NCBI RefSeq assembly: GCF_004379255.2
Contig: NC_056042.1
Coordinates: 30,731,928-30,795,927 of the forward strand
Direction: 5' to 3'
DNA from: Salvia splendens
Lineage: Eukaryota > Streptophyta > Magnoliopsida > Lamiales > Lamiaceae
Length of the DNA stretch: 64,000 nucleotides
In this document: in pieces, positions 24,388 through 36,705 of the stretch
Position numbering within the stretch: position 1 is the first letter of the stretch
How the letters are laid out: each line of letters starts with the position of its first letter
The notes under the pieces: model-generated
Seen by the model: only the letters and a program-made list of their open reading frames with translations
Databases searched by the model: none
What the model was told of the DNA's origin: nothing
Made by a program: the position numbers and the translations under genes

Positions 24388-27188
24388 TGTAACGCCCCAC
24401 TTTTCGAACCCTAATTTTTGAACCCTAAGGTGATTTGTATTTATTGCTTTGGTTAGTGGTGACCTAATTTTGATTTGACCGAGTCATTTACGTTGTTATG
24501 ACGTGGCTGAAATTAATTGATGTGGAATGAAATATATTGCGGTGAATTATATTATCTTTGGGGAGTGAGATTTAAATAGAATCATAAATAATTACCTTGC
24601 CCCTTTCATTGTGGAAATTTCGACCACTATTATTTTAAGGAGAGCAATTCTATTTTCTTGGATTTAATTATTTATTTGGGATAATTATCCAATTAAATCC
24701 AAAGCCAATTATTCTTTATTTCTCTCTTGAGAAAAATCGGCCCCCATTATTATTCCTAAGGGGATTTCAAAATCTCCTAGCTTGTGGGAGAAGAAATTAT
24801 TCATTATTTATTTTGATCCCTTAATTATTTCTTTCCATGTCTAATTGGAATATCCTAGCAAATCTTGCATTATCTTATTTTATTCAAGATTTGGAAATTA
24901 TTCCTTGTGGAAGGAATATTTCACACGCCTATTTCCATTTAATATGGGAGGATTTTTATTAATTTTCTTGCTCCATATTATTTTATTCTGCTCCGTAAAA
25001 ATACCAAATAAAATCATAGGCTAATTAATTAGCCATGATTTTTGAAAATCTCACCTTAATTCCTCCCTCAAATTCACGCCACTTCCTCCCCTAATCTCTA
25101 TCAAATATTCATGCCATTAATCTCCCAAATCTTCAATTAATGGTAAATTATTCTATTCATTAATCCTATAAATAAAGGAACAACTCCTAACCCTAAACCC
25201 CACCTCAAATCACACGCCTCCCACCACAAATCACACGCCCCTCCCACTTTTCATCTCCTCTCCCACTTGTTCATCCACTCCACTCAAAATCCTTTCGATT
25301 CGCCAAGAGTTTGTCGAAGAACCAAGAGTTTTAATCGTCTCTACCGATTGTTTTGTTCAAGAAAGGTACAATCAAGCCTCTATTCTTCATCCTCTCCATC
25401 CCAACTCTTCTTTTGTTCTCTCATGCATGTAGAGAGTGTAGGGAATGCAGATCTAAGGGTTTAATCGGTGGGAATGTGTAATCGTATGTGTGAATGCATT
25501 TTGATTTCAATTGGTTGATGATTTAATGAATCCTCGGTGAATGATATGTGATTTCATGAAAATATGTGTCTAAGGACCCTTTTGAGCATGCTTGTATGTT
25601 AAAACCATGAAAAGGTTGATTTTGAATAAGTAGGGGTAAACCCTAATTCGAATTCCTAAAAACATGAGAAACTGTGATTTCCGAACAGTAAGTTCCGACT
25701 CATCTTTGACTAACCAAATGAACTCCGATTTGATTGATTCTTTTTCCTGAGTAAACTTCATGATGTCTTCTGTGTTGTGTGTGAATTTCAACTCTGTTGG
25801 ATAAAAGATGGACGTTTGGTGAATTTTTAAAGTTGACTGCGCAATTCTGCCAGAAACATGTTTTCTCGACCAGTGGGTTACGTCTTTGATTTGACCGACT
25901 TAAAAGGGGTATTTTGATATGAAATTTAAACTGAAAGTTATTTGATGAGTCTACTGCCTTGTCGTAAAGTTTTAGCCCCAACGGAAGTTGGATGATTTTT
26001 AAATGATTTTTATAAAATGGTTGCGCAGTGCTGCCAGATTTCTACCTTTGCAAAATAACTATATTTTTATGTTTTGAATGGCATACATGAATTATACATG
26101 TGACGAGATGATGTGATATGCAAAGATGTTATGCTATGATGTGATTTCCATATGTTGATGGGAAAACGGGAAAAGTTAGGGACATGCATAATATTAAGTC
26201 CATGTTGGTGACTAATTGGGAATACCTTATCTAAAGGTGAAAATTCGTGCGCTAAACGTGATATCAAAGGGAAAGCGATACTTGAAATCTAAACGGTCGA
26301 GGTGGGCTTCTTTTCTACCCTACATTATTTGTGGGTTTTATTTTACTAAACTCTTTTAAGTATGACTGTGGAGCTATAAGGGTGGTTTTAAGCGATTATC
26401 ATGCCGTGATTTGTTTTAACGTGCCTATCTGATGTGGCTGTGGCCACTGTTATATAAATCGAATTCGGGTCCTCGTAGGGCCGCAAACCCTACATGGATT
26501 AGTGTACACCTATGGTAGATCGTGTGCTAGCATACGGGCTGGCCGGTCTAGTGGCTTGGTTTGTGGCCACATTCCAAGTCATGTATTGGCAGATATGGTT
26601 GACGACGATGGGGAAAAATGACTGCGCAGTCGCTATTTTGAATAATGGAAAATATTTTGAGTGCCTCGGGCCTTTTTAAAGCTCAAACCCCGATGGTTAC
26701 TTACGTATGGCATGATAATATATATTTCTTAATTAAAATGTTTTCGGCATGAGCCACTGAGTATTTTCAAAAGTACTCAGCCCTGCATATGTTTTCTCTA
26801 TGTGCAGGTTGAGCAGCGACGAGCGGTTGGTGGTGTTGAGCAGGAATTAATAACAAACTATGGTTGTTCTTAAACTCCGAGTGTCGTTGTGTCTTCACAC
26901 ATGACGTCACTATTCTCTTGGATGCTTCCGCTGTGATGTTTTATTTTCTCTACTTATATTTATTTTTCCTGAAACTTTTTGATGAAATGTTGAAAACTCG
27001 TTATCTTTTGAATAATGTCAAACCTTTGGTCTTTCATTTATTAAACATAACTACCTTTAGTTTTTTTAATTATTGAACTGTAATTTTGGTCAAACTTTTA
27101 TTGAAACCCTAGTCTTCTATGCCCGTTCATTAAGCCCCTTTAAGTCACGATCGCCCGCTTTTATTAACCCTAGGGGGCGGACGTGACA
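24388..27188 (+). repeat. Long terminal repeat (about 2.8 kb) of a retroelement, probably Ty3-type
   Basis: It starts TGTAACGCCCCACTTTTCG and ends GGGGGCGGACGTGACA. Directly after it comes GTTTGGTATCAGAGCC, which contains a tRNA-Met-type primer binding site (TGGTATCAGAGC). TG...CA ends and the TGTAACGCCCC start fit plant Ty3 (Del/Tekay-like) elements. No second LTR is found in the window. It begins about 115 bp after the original kinase stop, so it interrupts that gene's 3' region. Confidence 0.75.
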
Positions 27189-30100
27189 GTTTGGTATCAG
27201 AGCCTCAGTTCTTTCCGCTCTGGACCCAAGAGTCTTGTTTGAGTCAAAATCTATGCATGTGTAATTTAGCTAAATGATAAACATCGGAAGCTCAACACCA
27301 CAACTCGTCCCTGCCCAACCACAAAGAATGAGGTAACAAGTATTTCGATGGATTTTGATACGAACTATGAAATGTTGGAAATATCGATGGGAATATTACT
27401 CGTGTGTGAATAAAAGTACTTCGATGGGAATCAAAGATAATATTAAGTCTTTGAAAATGTTGCTTGGAAGTATGGGATGATGAAAATACATGGATATGAA
27501 ATTTGCTTAATACGACTATGCCAAAAATGATGAATATTATTGTGCACACCCCGATAAGGAAAATCGGCGAATATGTGATTGGACTTCTATGAGTTTGGAT
27601 AGATGAAATTCTAAATGATTGAAAATTACATGTATTGTGAAAACTTGATTATACTATGGCGTTGAGTGTGCTGGATATTGAAGCATGATTGTGAACTTGT
27701 ATTGGTTGATATTGAGAATTGCTGTTACGTCCACGAAACTGCAAGATTTACTTGAAGAAAATACATGTTGCTTCCATGAACAATAAAATTTTATGCCTAG
27801 GCGGTTAAAATTTCATTACTATGAAACTGTGAAATGCAAACCATGATACGCGTGTAGTTGCGAGTTGTGATTAAAATTTCATTACTATGAAACTGTGAAA
27901 TGCAAAGCATGATACGCGTGTAGTTGCGAGTTGTGATTGTGATACAGATGAGCATGAACTGCATGATTTATGAAATGTGATTCCATGGATGATTGATTGA
28001 CCGAGTGTTGCTATTCACATATATTAATGTACGATGTTTGCTATGGAACACCAAATGATTTATACGAATAAATGTGTTGATTGTGCAATATATGGATGGT
28101 GTTTATGTGGTGAAAATTCATGACCGATGAAGTACGAGGTATTGTATAGAACCACTATTACAGTGAAATGTGGAACTTTTGAACTTTGTTGCAAACGTAG
28201 GAGCCATATGAAGCTTGAGTTAGGTAATGATCAAATATACGTTGAAGTACGAGGCTTCAAGCTATGCTTGAAATTATAGAGTGCCTAAGAGGTAGGCCAG
28301 ATTGAACTTGCTAGAACTTAGTTGACAACTGCAATATCACTTTCCTGAGTGATAAAACCAACAAAAATATATATTTCGAACTTTGGTGTATCCTCACAGT
28401 GGCGAGATCATACCTAAGATCTAATAAAATCATGCAATCTTGCATACCATGCCAAAGTGGCGATGCGACACAAATACGATGACGTTTATGACACCTTAAG
28501 ACCACGGGTGCCACGGCAATGCTTTTCGAAAACTATGTGGCATGGCAAGAAGACTTTGAAGATGCGACCATAAAAAAAATGTTATTAATTTAGACGATAC
28601 GATGAATCTCAACGTGGAATTCACGATTTCATAGAACGGCGTTACCATGTTCCGGCTCGCGAAAAATGTGCAAGGGAGTGCGACCCTCGTAGCTAAAATG
28701 AATAATTTTTTTAAATCGACAGTACTTACTTGGATTCTAAGTTCATTTCGGGACGTTTGACGTTTTGAATAAACGTGAGCCTTGTCTATTTAAACACCTT
28801 GTTTGACTCCCATTTTGCAAGTAATTATTTTTTTCCCTATATCGGGTCATGACTCACTTGTCTCGAAAGTCTGTGTTTGCCTTTGTAACGTTGGATAACT
28901 TGATTGAGTAGTCTTCTTTGATTCATTATTCATGAGGACAATATTTTGACCTTATGAACTTCCGTCATTGAACTTCATTCCCAAGATTGTTCGCAGTTGT
29001 GACCTTTAGTATAATCACACCTCCAGACCTATTTTCTTCAAATGATGGAATATTCTTCTTGGAACTACTGGTTCACCTCTTTATTTTGTAACCATGTATG
29101 TCGCAAGATCTTTCTTGCAGAAGTGAAATTCTTTTTAGCTCGGTTTCACTACATATATTGTTTCATACTCAATAATTTTTCTTTCTGCAACACCAAGTTA
29201 AGGCTATCCCATTCTCTTCTTCCTTAACGGGTTGATCGTGTTAAATTTCAAAAAAAATTCCATTCACTTTAAGTTGTCTTTAACAAACCCACGAACCCAT
29301 TGATGTGATTTCGTCTTTTTCCAATAACATGATGTTGTTGAACCATCATTTGTACTACTTCATGACATTTGTCTATGTTTCTAAATCCTACCGCGACTGA
29401 TTATTTTTGGCCTTGATATGTTGAACTATATCATTCATTGCTGTCCGGAATTTTTGCAAATTGTGATCTAGCAGTCGGCTATGGAATTTGAAAATTTTTG
29501 CAGTTTCATCCTGTTTCCATGACCCATCTCATGTTCTTCCGAGCTCTTATCGGAAGTAAATTCTCAAATCTCTATGGGTTTTATTTGATACCTCTAAAAC
29601 CATTTACTTCTTAGAATGGACGGGTTGAGTCCAATGGAACTCAATCATTGCATTGTTGTTCTTGTTTACTTGATAAATTTTGGAGCCTTCCCCGACTAAA
29701 GACATCCTTAGCAATGTTGCAACAATTTGAAATCTGTTCATATCCAAGTAAGACTGTTGGTGAATCCTTGATACTAGACGGTGGGGAAATGCAGTAGTTG
29801 ACTCGGATTTACACAAGGAATAAGTTTCTGTAGTCAGACATGCTCAAAAATGGCACACCAACCAGAAGCGTCGATATACCAACGGATACATATTGAGTAA
29901 CTATCGAAGTCGAACTATAATCGATAATGATATGATAAGATTATCTACAATCCACCATCGTGCGAGGAAATTATAGATGGAGCTACAAGCCCCTTCGTAG
30001 AGTTCTTTATTGCACAAAAATATATCGTCAACAAAGAGAACTAATGAAAGGCGACGAGACAGATCCACGGACGACCGAGAAGATCGAAAAAGGTGAAGTG

Positions 30101-30528
30101 TGGAATACCATGAATATTGAAAATTTGTGTGGCCGGGTTGGAAGACAACAACGATGAGAGTTAAGAGAAAGTTTCATTGGAGAACTTAATTTAGTCGCTC
30201 ACCATTTGCAAGTTTATGGCGATGAGGGACATCGAAATATTCTAGGAGATTGATTGGTTTGACCATGAATGTTGCTAGATTCGTTGCAAAGGAGATGCAC
30301 TATATCTTCTACAAAGCCTCAGGGAAGGATCCCCCACATACTATGGAAGCTCGATGAACCGACGAACATCTATCACCTCCGCTCCACGCTCGTACGATGG
30401 TAAGAAAGGGCGTCCCGCCTATCTTGCCCTTCTACAAGGAAAGTAGAAAGGAGAAAGGAAAAATGGAATTTCCCGGACGTTTTCTTTTTTCCCTAAGCTT
30501 TGCCTGGACCACCGCCAATCGCAATTGG
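27189..30528 (+). mobile_element. Noncoding internal region following the long LTR
   Basis: After the primer binding site, only a short ORF beginning at an ATG near 27271 (about 20 codons) appears before stops, and no gag, protease, RT, RNase H or integrase motif is seen in either direction to about 30.5 kb. A long LTR plus multi-kb noncoding interior resembles a large retrotransposon derivative (LARD). A short run at about 30340-30440 is open (SSMNRRTSITSAPRS) but I do not recognise it. Confidence 0.45.
27805..27936. repeat. 66-bp tandem duplication
   Basis: Two copies of a 66-bp unit starting TTAAAATTTCATTACTATG (27805 and 27871) differ at about one base (CCATGATACG versus GCATGATACG). It lies in the noncoding interior after the long LTR. 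Confidence 0.9.
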
Positions 30529-30532
30529 ATTT

Positions 30533-30838
30533 CCAAAGATAAAACGACTTCCTCCTAACGTGTAGAAGCACCTAAACCCGCTAGGCACCGGCGAACTTGA
30601 TGGAGTTCCGAGAATGAGCTATGCAATGCTCCTATATGTGAACTAGGATGTAGAGAGTTAGAGATAGAGAATGCTTGTTGTTGTTGGTGTCTTCTACTCT
30701 CCTAAGCTCCACCTATTTATAGGATAGGGGAGGCCACCTCAAAGGTCTTGCATTAAGGGACATCATAAACCAAAAGTAAGTGAAAGGCCAAAAGCCTAGA
30801 CTTTTGGAAATTCCACATGTTTCACATGTTTTCCTACA
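30533..30838 (-). repeat. Copia 3' LTR segment (truncated)
   Basis: It matches 33274-33581 almost base for base and ends TTTTCCTACA on the plus strand (TGTAGGAAAA on the minus strand, the LTR start). To its left the sequence stops matching at CCAAAGATAAAACG, where the other copy continues with ATTGCCCC and a possible U5. Confidence 0.8.
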
Positions 30839-31420
30839 ATCCCCCACATTGGTTAGAGTTCTGCCAGCTCAAACCAACACAAGACATGAATGCATGTATG
30901 CAGACCCTTGCTCAATTCTCGAGAAACAATATTGCATTTGGAATAGTAGCTTGGGGCTTTGAACTTTCCATAGTCAACACTATCGGGCATACCGGCGGCC
31001 TGGTGGACGTGATGCCTTGAACCATTCCTCCTTAGTGTATACCAAGACAATAATATTGACACAATATTATTTACAAACTCATCAGTTCTCACGTTTGTGT
31101 CCTTTACTGGCCATGGAACACCACTTTGGATTCATAAGTGATTCACATGTTGAAGCGGCCCCACACTTCTTCACTTACATAGGTGATTCTTTTCCAGGTA
31201 TCCTGCAATACCCACCTCTCGAGGTTTCTCTCAGAATCATTAAAGTCAAAACTTAGCCTCTTACCACATGCAGGTAACAACACTCAATGCTTTCTAAAGA
31301 ATGGGCGAAGATTAAAAATCTTCCGAGTGTTACAACTAGATTCATATAGCTTCGTTTTCCCATTGAACCAAGCCCATGGGATCTCCCATCGTATGGTTGG
31401 GTTACCACTATAATCATCTT

Positions 31421-32686
31421 TTAAGATGTGGTTTTCAGTCCCATTCCTTTTAGCAATTTATGCATTTGATCACGGTTTAAACCTTTTGTTAACGGATCCG
31501 CTAAGTTATCCACTGACCTTACATAGTCAACTGTGATAACACCACTTGTGATCAATTGCCTGACGGTATTATGTCGCCGACGAATATGTCGAGACTTACC
31601 ATTGTATAAGCCACTATGTGCTCTCCCTATAGCTGCTTGGCTATCACAGTATATCACTACTGTCGGCACTGGCTTCTTCCAACATGGAATACATTCTAGG
31701 AAATTTCTGAGCCACTCGGCTGCTTCCCCTACTTTATCCAATGCGATAAACTCAGATTCCATGGTGGAACGAGCAATACACGTCGGTTTCGTTGATTTCC
31801 ACGAAACGGCACCACCCCCCACAGTGAACACATAACCACTCGTCGAGAACGAGTCTTTTGAATCAGAGATCCAATTTGCATCACAGTACCCTTCAAGTAC
31901 TTGGGGACATCTTGTGTACTGCAGCTCAAAGTTAAGAGTATACTTCAAGTATCTCAAAACCCTACGCAGAGCTTTCCAATGTTCCTTGCTTGGGTTGCTC
32001 GTAAATCGGCTCAGCTTATTCACCGTACACGCAAGATCTGGTCGGGTGCAGTTTGTGATAAACATCAAACTCCCTATGATCCTTGCATATTCTTCTTGAG
32101 CTACAGGCTCACCCGTGTGCTTACTCAAATGCACGTTGGGTTCCAATGGAGTCTTAGCTGGCTCACAATCGAACGAGTGAAATTTCTTTAGCACTTTCTC
32201 AATATAATGAGATTGTATCAGAGCAATTCCCTCATTATTCCTTTTAATTTTGATTCCGAGAATCACATCAGCTAAACCCATATCTTTCATGTCGAAATTT
32301 CTCTTCAACATATTTTTGGTTTCATTGATAATGGCACTATTGCTGCCCATAATCAACATATCATCTACATAAAGACACACAATAACAAAACCGTTATCTG
32401 TGTTCTTAATGTAAACACACTTATCACACTCAAATTCTAGTGAAAATCCATGATTTACTAGAAGTGAGCCTGACACCAAATTATTTCGGATGTCTGGGAC
32501 ATGCAGTACATCCCTAAGGGTAAGAACTTTTCCAGATCCTAATTTTAGGAACACATTACCCACACCAACCACCTTAGAAGAGGCTTGGTTTCCCATACGT
32601 ACTTTTCTACCTCCAACAGATTTGTAGGTAGAAAAAACGCTTCTTTCGGAGCACACATGACATGTGGCACCTGTATCAACAACCAT
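31421..32686 (-). CDS. Copia protease joined in frame to reverse transcriptase/RNase H
   Basis: One open frame of 421 residues. Residues about 2-12 are the aspartic protease active site ([11 protein letters not shown]) and the protease runs to about 85. At about residues 90-100 ([14 protein letters not shown]) the sequence moves directly into the back half of reverse transcriptase with the catalytic YVDDMLIMG. RNase H follows, with [24 protein letters not shown] and a C-terminal DPLTKGL. The usual order is protease, integrase, RT, RNase H; here integrase and the front of RT, normally several hundred residues, are gone without losing frame. The protein cannot supply integrase. A deletion or template switch during reverse transcription is the likely cause. 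Confidence 0.85.
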   Translation of the reverse strand: MVVDTGATCHVCSERSVFSTYKSVGGRKVRMGNQASSKVVGVGNVFLKLGSGKVLTLRDVLHVPDIRNNLVSGSLLVNHGFSLEFECDKCVYIKNTDNGFVIVCLYVDDMLIMGSNSAIINETKNMLKRNFDMKDMGLADVILGIKIKRNNEGIALIQSHYIEKVLKKFHSFDCEPAKTPLEPNVHLSKHTGEPVAQEEYARIIGSLMFITNCTRPDLACTVNKLSRFTSNPSKEHWKALRRVLRYLKYTLNFELQYTRCPQVLEGYCDANWISDSKDSFSTSGYVFTVGGGAVSWKSTKPTCIARSTMESEFIALDKVGEAAEWLRNFLECIPCWKKPVPTVVIYCDSQAAIGRAHSGLYNGKSRHIRRRHNTVRQLITSGVITVDYVRSVDNLADPLTKGLNRDQMHKLLKGMGLKTTS

Positions 32687-33005
32687 TCATTGGATTGTTA
32701 CCATGGTTCACATCGGAGACCATTGCGATCACCTCGTGATCTTTGTTGTTTATAACAACACGTTCAAATAATTTGCACAATATTGTCTCCAACAATAAGT
32801 ACACAATTATATTGAACCATATGTGCATTGGTATATTCAACAACCCATGCATCCCAATTATTAGTACCAAGTCAAAATTGGTCTTGCTTGTCAACTGACA
32901 AACGATAAACACAATTCTCAAGAGAATAGATCTCAAGGAATTAACCATTTCGTAGCTCATGAACATTGGTACTGTTCGTTTCTTCATTCCAGCTTTGGTG
33001 CTCAT
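32676..33005 (-). pseudogene. Copia gag remnant
   Basis: The minus-strand frame begins MSTKAG just downstream of the leader and ends with [18 protein letters not shown], the linker that in Copia polyproteins lies directly before the protease. The RNA-binding and capsid parts are missing or unrecognisable. A stop separates it from the protease frame, which overlaps it at 32676-32686. Confidence 0.55.
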
Positions 33006-33273
33006 GTTTCCTCCAACTTCAATTGGTATAATCCTGTCTTAGAAGAGTACACTAATTTGTCTTGCGATTGTTAGAAATAATGGGAAGAAATTCCCAAGCC
33101 GTGTACAGACGGTACTCTAACTATTACAATCGAAAGGAAACTTGCAGCAAATAGAGGAATGAAAATTACAACGAAAATAAAGCAAACCAAATTTATAAGT
33201 CGAGTCGAGGAAAGCCCTATTTCCGCAAGACAAATTACGCCCCGGCTAGTGCTCACGGAATGGCGTATTGCCC

Positions 33274-33581
33274 CCAAAGATAAAACGACTTCCTCCTAAC
33301 GTGTAGAAGCACCTCAAACCCGCTAGGCACCGGCGAACTTGATGGAGTTCCGAGAATCGAGCTATGCAATGCTCCTATATGTGAACTAGGATGTAGAGAG
33401 CTAGAGATAGAGAATGCTTGTTGTTGTTGGTGTCTTCTACTCTCCTAAGCTCCACCTATTTATAGGATAGGGGAGGCCACCTCGAAGGTCTTGCATTAAG
33501 GGACACCATAAACCAAAAGTAAGTGAAAGGCCAAAAGCCTAGACTTTTGGAAATTCCACATGTTTCACATGTTTTCCTACA
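33274..33581 (-). repeat. Copia 5' LTR segment
   Basis: It is the near-identical partner of 30533-30838. Flanking sequence to the left (33060-33270) probably contains the rest of the LTR and the leader, but I could not place the LTR end or primer binding site. Confidence 0.75.
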
Positions 33582-33627
33582 TATGTATATATGAAAGAGA
33601 ATTCGTATGGATTATAGCTACTAGCTA

Positions 33628-33851
33628 CTCCCTCCGTCCCCAAAGAATATGCACTTTGGGGTCGGCACGAGTTTTAATGTAAAATTAGTGAAGTAGGAAA
33701 AAGGTAGAGAGAAAAAGTAAATAAAGTATTATTAGTAGAGAATGAGTCTCACCTCATTAAAGAGAAAAAAATTTCCAAAATTAGAAAGTGCATATTTTTG
33801 TGGGACGTACTAAAAATGGAAAGAGTGCATGTATTTTAGGGACGTAGGGAG
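33628..33851. mobile_element. Stowaway-like MITE
   Basis: Ends CTCCCTCCGTCCCCAAAGAA and TTTTAGGGACGTAGGGAG, flanked by TA. Noncoding, about 224 bp. It lies 46 bp beyond the Copia LTR. Confidence 0.8.
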
Positions 33852-33952
33852 TATATTACTCGTAAGTATATCATTTTTAGTAATTTTCAAAAACCAAAAT
33901 ACCTACACCAACGCATTTAGCTCATCAAAGGAGGCTAGATTCCATAATAGTA

Positions 33953-34174
33953 CTCCCTCCGTTCCTTGTTAATAGAGGCGTTTCTTTTCGGCACGGAGTT
34001 TAAGAATAATGTGTTAAGTGGTTGGTGAATAAAGTAAGAGAGAATAAAGTAAGAAAGATGTAGAGAGAATAAAATAAGAGAGGGGGTTACTTTTTACCAA
34101 ATATAGAAATGACTCAATTAACTTGGAACTTCCAAAAATGGTAAAATGACTCTATTAACATGGAACGGAGGGAG
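33953..34174. mobile_element. Stowaway-like MITE
   Basis: Ends CTCCCTCCGTTCCTTGTTAA and TTAACATGGAACGGAGGGAG are matching inverted repeats flanked by TA. About 222 bp, noncoding. Confidence 0.85.
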
Positions 34175-34446
34175 TATCTTTTTATAATAATATTATTATT
34201 ATATAGTATTAACTGTCGTCTTCTTTCTTAATCTATTACCTCCAATCTGCCATTGTTGTTTTCTTCATTTGTTTCAGTATTTTAGATTCAGCCCCTCCTA
34301 TCATTTAAATTTCAATACTTTAGTCTTCCCAGATATTGATTTTGTGAGAGCTGAACAAGGTAGTCTTCAAAAATTTCAAAAAATTATAAAGTTAAAAAAA
34401 ATTGGGTAGGGGTTTAAGCCCCTCCCACAGCCTTACTGTGTCCGCC

Positions 34447-34690
34447 AATGGTCCCAAATAAGTTGAATCTTTTTCTTTTTTAAGATGACCTAACAAAGTT
34501 GAGTCATTTCCTTGTTTGATAGAAAATAAAACATTTACTCGCTCTTATTTTATTTCTATCACTTATTTTATTATCTCTTACTTTTTTCCTCTCTACTATT
34601 CTATTTTATTTTCTTTTTATATATTCAACACAATTTCTTAATTTCTTGGCCAAAAATTTTGACCCAACTTAATGGAGACGGAAGGAATGG
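34447..34690. mobile_element. Degenerate Stowaway-like MITE
   Basis: GGTCCCAAATAAGTTGAATC at the left and CCCAACTTAATGGAGACGG at the right form weak inverted ends like those of the repeat at about 39188-39421. Noncoding. Confidence 0.4.
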
Positions 34691-36490
34691 ATCAAATTAA
34701 ACTCATTCATATAAAAAAAATCCAACTATATTCATTAATATAGGATGACCAACTTCCGAGATTACACCATTTGATAGATTTATATAATTTATTTTATGTA
34801 GTAAGATTAAATTAGAGAATCAATTTTTTTGTACTATAGATGCATTTGAATAATACCCTAGTATAGTGTAGATTATGCACTTGATGCTTTTTTATAATGT
34901 TGTCGAATTTTCAACATTTATTTAGGGATTCTTATGTTTTTATAAGATAATAGTAATTTAAATCATCAGTTTTAATTAACTTTAATTTGTCGAATCTCAC
35001 AAAATTATAAATTATAAAATATAAAATTAAATTACAATTTTTTTAACTTTAAAATCTTATGTACAAACAACGTTTTTTACTATTGTTCAAATGATGTTGT
35101 TTATATGTCCCGTCATCGAAACCCAGTTTCCCAACCATTTACTTATTAAATGCGTGAAATTGGGGTGGATAAAATCGATAACTATATAACCAAAGAAGTA
35201 GATATCAATCTTATAGTCAGTGATGTGAAGAAATGCCACATTGTTAGTTTACGTCACATCTTTTCAACGTCCATGCATGAACATTAGCATCATTTGGTGG
35301 GAAGATTCAATTCAATATCCAAGAACCCTATATTATATTATTAACTTTATAATTAAAATATGAATATAAATAAGTTAGTAGAATATAAGATCACTAATTG
35401 AAATATGAAACTTTGTTTGACAAATGAAAATGGAAATATATAGCAAGTAGAAGTAAATAATATGAGCTTGTAATTTTCTCAATTAATAAATAATAATTCA
35501 AGCGATTACAATTAAATTCTATCAAAGAGTGTCGATTCGTTCATTATTAAAGATCTTTTTAATTGTGGAGTACTAGTTTGGGTAGATGTACATGACATTT
35601 TAATAACGTATTTCATTTACATTTTTTAGTATAAAATAAATCTAGAAAAGTAAAACTCCTATTTTGTTGACTTTTCCTACTAATTTTCCTTTAAATCTAT
35701 TTATTGTCATGCTGAATAAAAGTGAGAAATTTGTTCATAAACGAAGGAAGTAATATGTACTAAGTTTAAAAAGGGATCTGATATGATATAAAGTTGGATT
35801 AATTTTAAATCAATCATATATATAGAGAGAGATAATGGATCAAATCAAAATCTATTCATATTTAAACCAAGGCAAACTAGAGCCATAAGATTAGGATGAT
35901 CAACCATCTAGATAATGCCATGTGTCATATTTATATGATTTATTTTATGTAGTAAGGGTAAATTAAGGAATTAATCTTTTTGTAGTTATGGGATTATCCA
36001 TGATGCTATAGATTCGTCTGAATAATATCCTAGTGCAATGTAGATAATGCACTTGATATGTTGTTGTAATGTTGTTCATTTTTCGACTTTAAATTTAATT
36101 AAATTTCTCGTGAATTCCATAAAAGTTGAAAATGGAATATTAGATGAAAATTTGTGCATGCTTATCAAAATCGTTTTACAAACAAGTATTTTAGTGATGC
36201 TCTCAGTTACGTTGTTTTATTAATAATTAATATAGTAAAAAAAGCAAAAAATTGGAAGAGAAAAAATATTCATTTAAATGAAATATAAATAAGATAATTG
36301 AGAAATTGAAATTTCTTAATTTAAGTTTAGTGTTTAATAATTATGTGACTCGCCATAATCCACAACAATGGTCAATGATATGTCCCTTTATTGAAACCTA
36401 GTTTACCCAAACAATTATAATTAATATACATTTATAGTCCATGCATGAACATTAACATCAGTTGGTAAGTGATATGAAACGATTCATTAC
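34680..36490. repeat. Diverged large direct duplication
   Basis: About 34680-35310 and 35830-36490 share ordered blocks: GGATCAAAT.AAA, ATTTATTTTATGTAGTAAG, AATAATA.CCTAGT, ATGCACTTGAT.., GTTGTTTATATGTCCC/GATATGTCCC and CCATGCATGAACATTA. Spacing between blocks is similar. Neither copy codes for protein. The right copy ends about 200 bp from the esterase gene at 36706. Confidence 0.65.
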
Positions 36491-36705
36491 ATGTAAAATA
36501 TCATACTAGTACTTACATAATTCACAAATTTTTTTAAAAACAAAAACAAAATCAAGTAATGTGGTTGAAAATCGAAAGTTAACACAACCAAAAATAGCGA
36601 AAAGATATCTAAATCTTGAAGACGAACATCAAAGATAATACATTTATTGGGGCTATAATTAGCAGAGGATGATACTCCATGATTAATTAAGGATCGACTT
36701 AGGAT

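Larger units (their letters stand above)
30533..33581 (-). mobile_element. Internally deleted Ty1/Copia retrotransposon
   Basis: Minus-strand element. Matching LTR segments lie at 30533-30838 and 33274-33581. A polypurine tract (AATGTGGGGGAT on the minus strand) sits immediately before the 3' LTR start TGTAGGAAAACATG. The interior keeps parts of gag, protease, the second half of reverse transcriptase and RNase H, but integrase is missing. The two LTR segments differ by about five changes over about 307 bp, suggesting a young insertion. The 3' LTR match stops abruptly at 30533, so that LTR is truncated. Confidence 0.85.
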
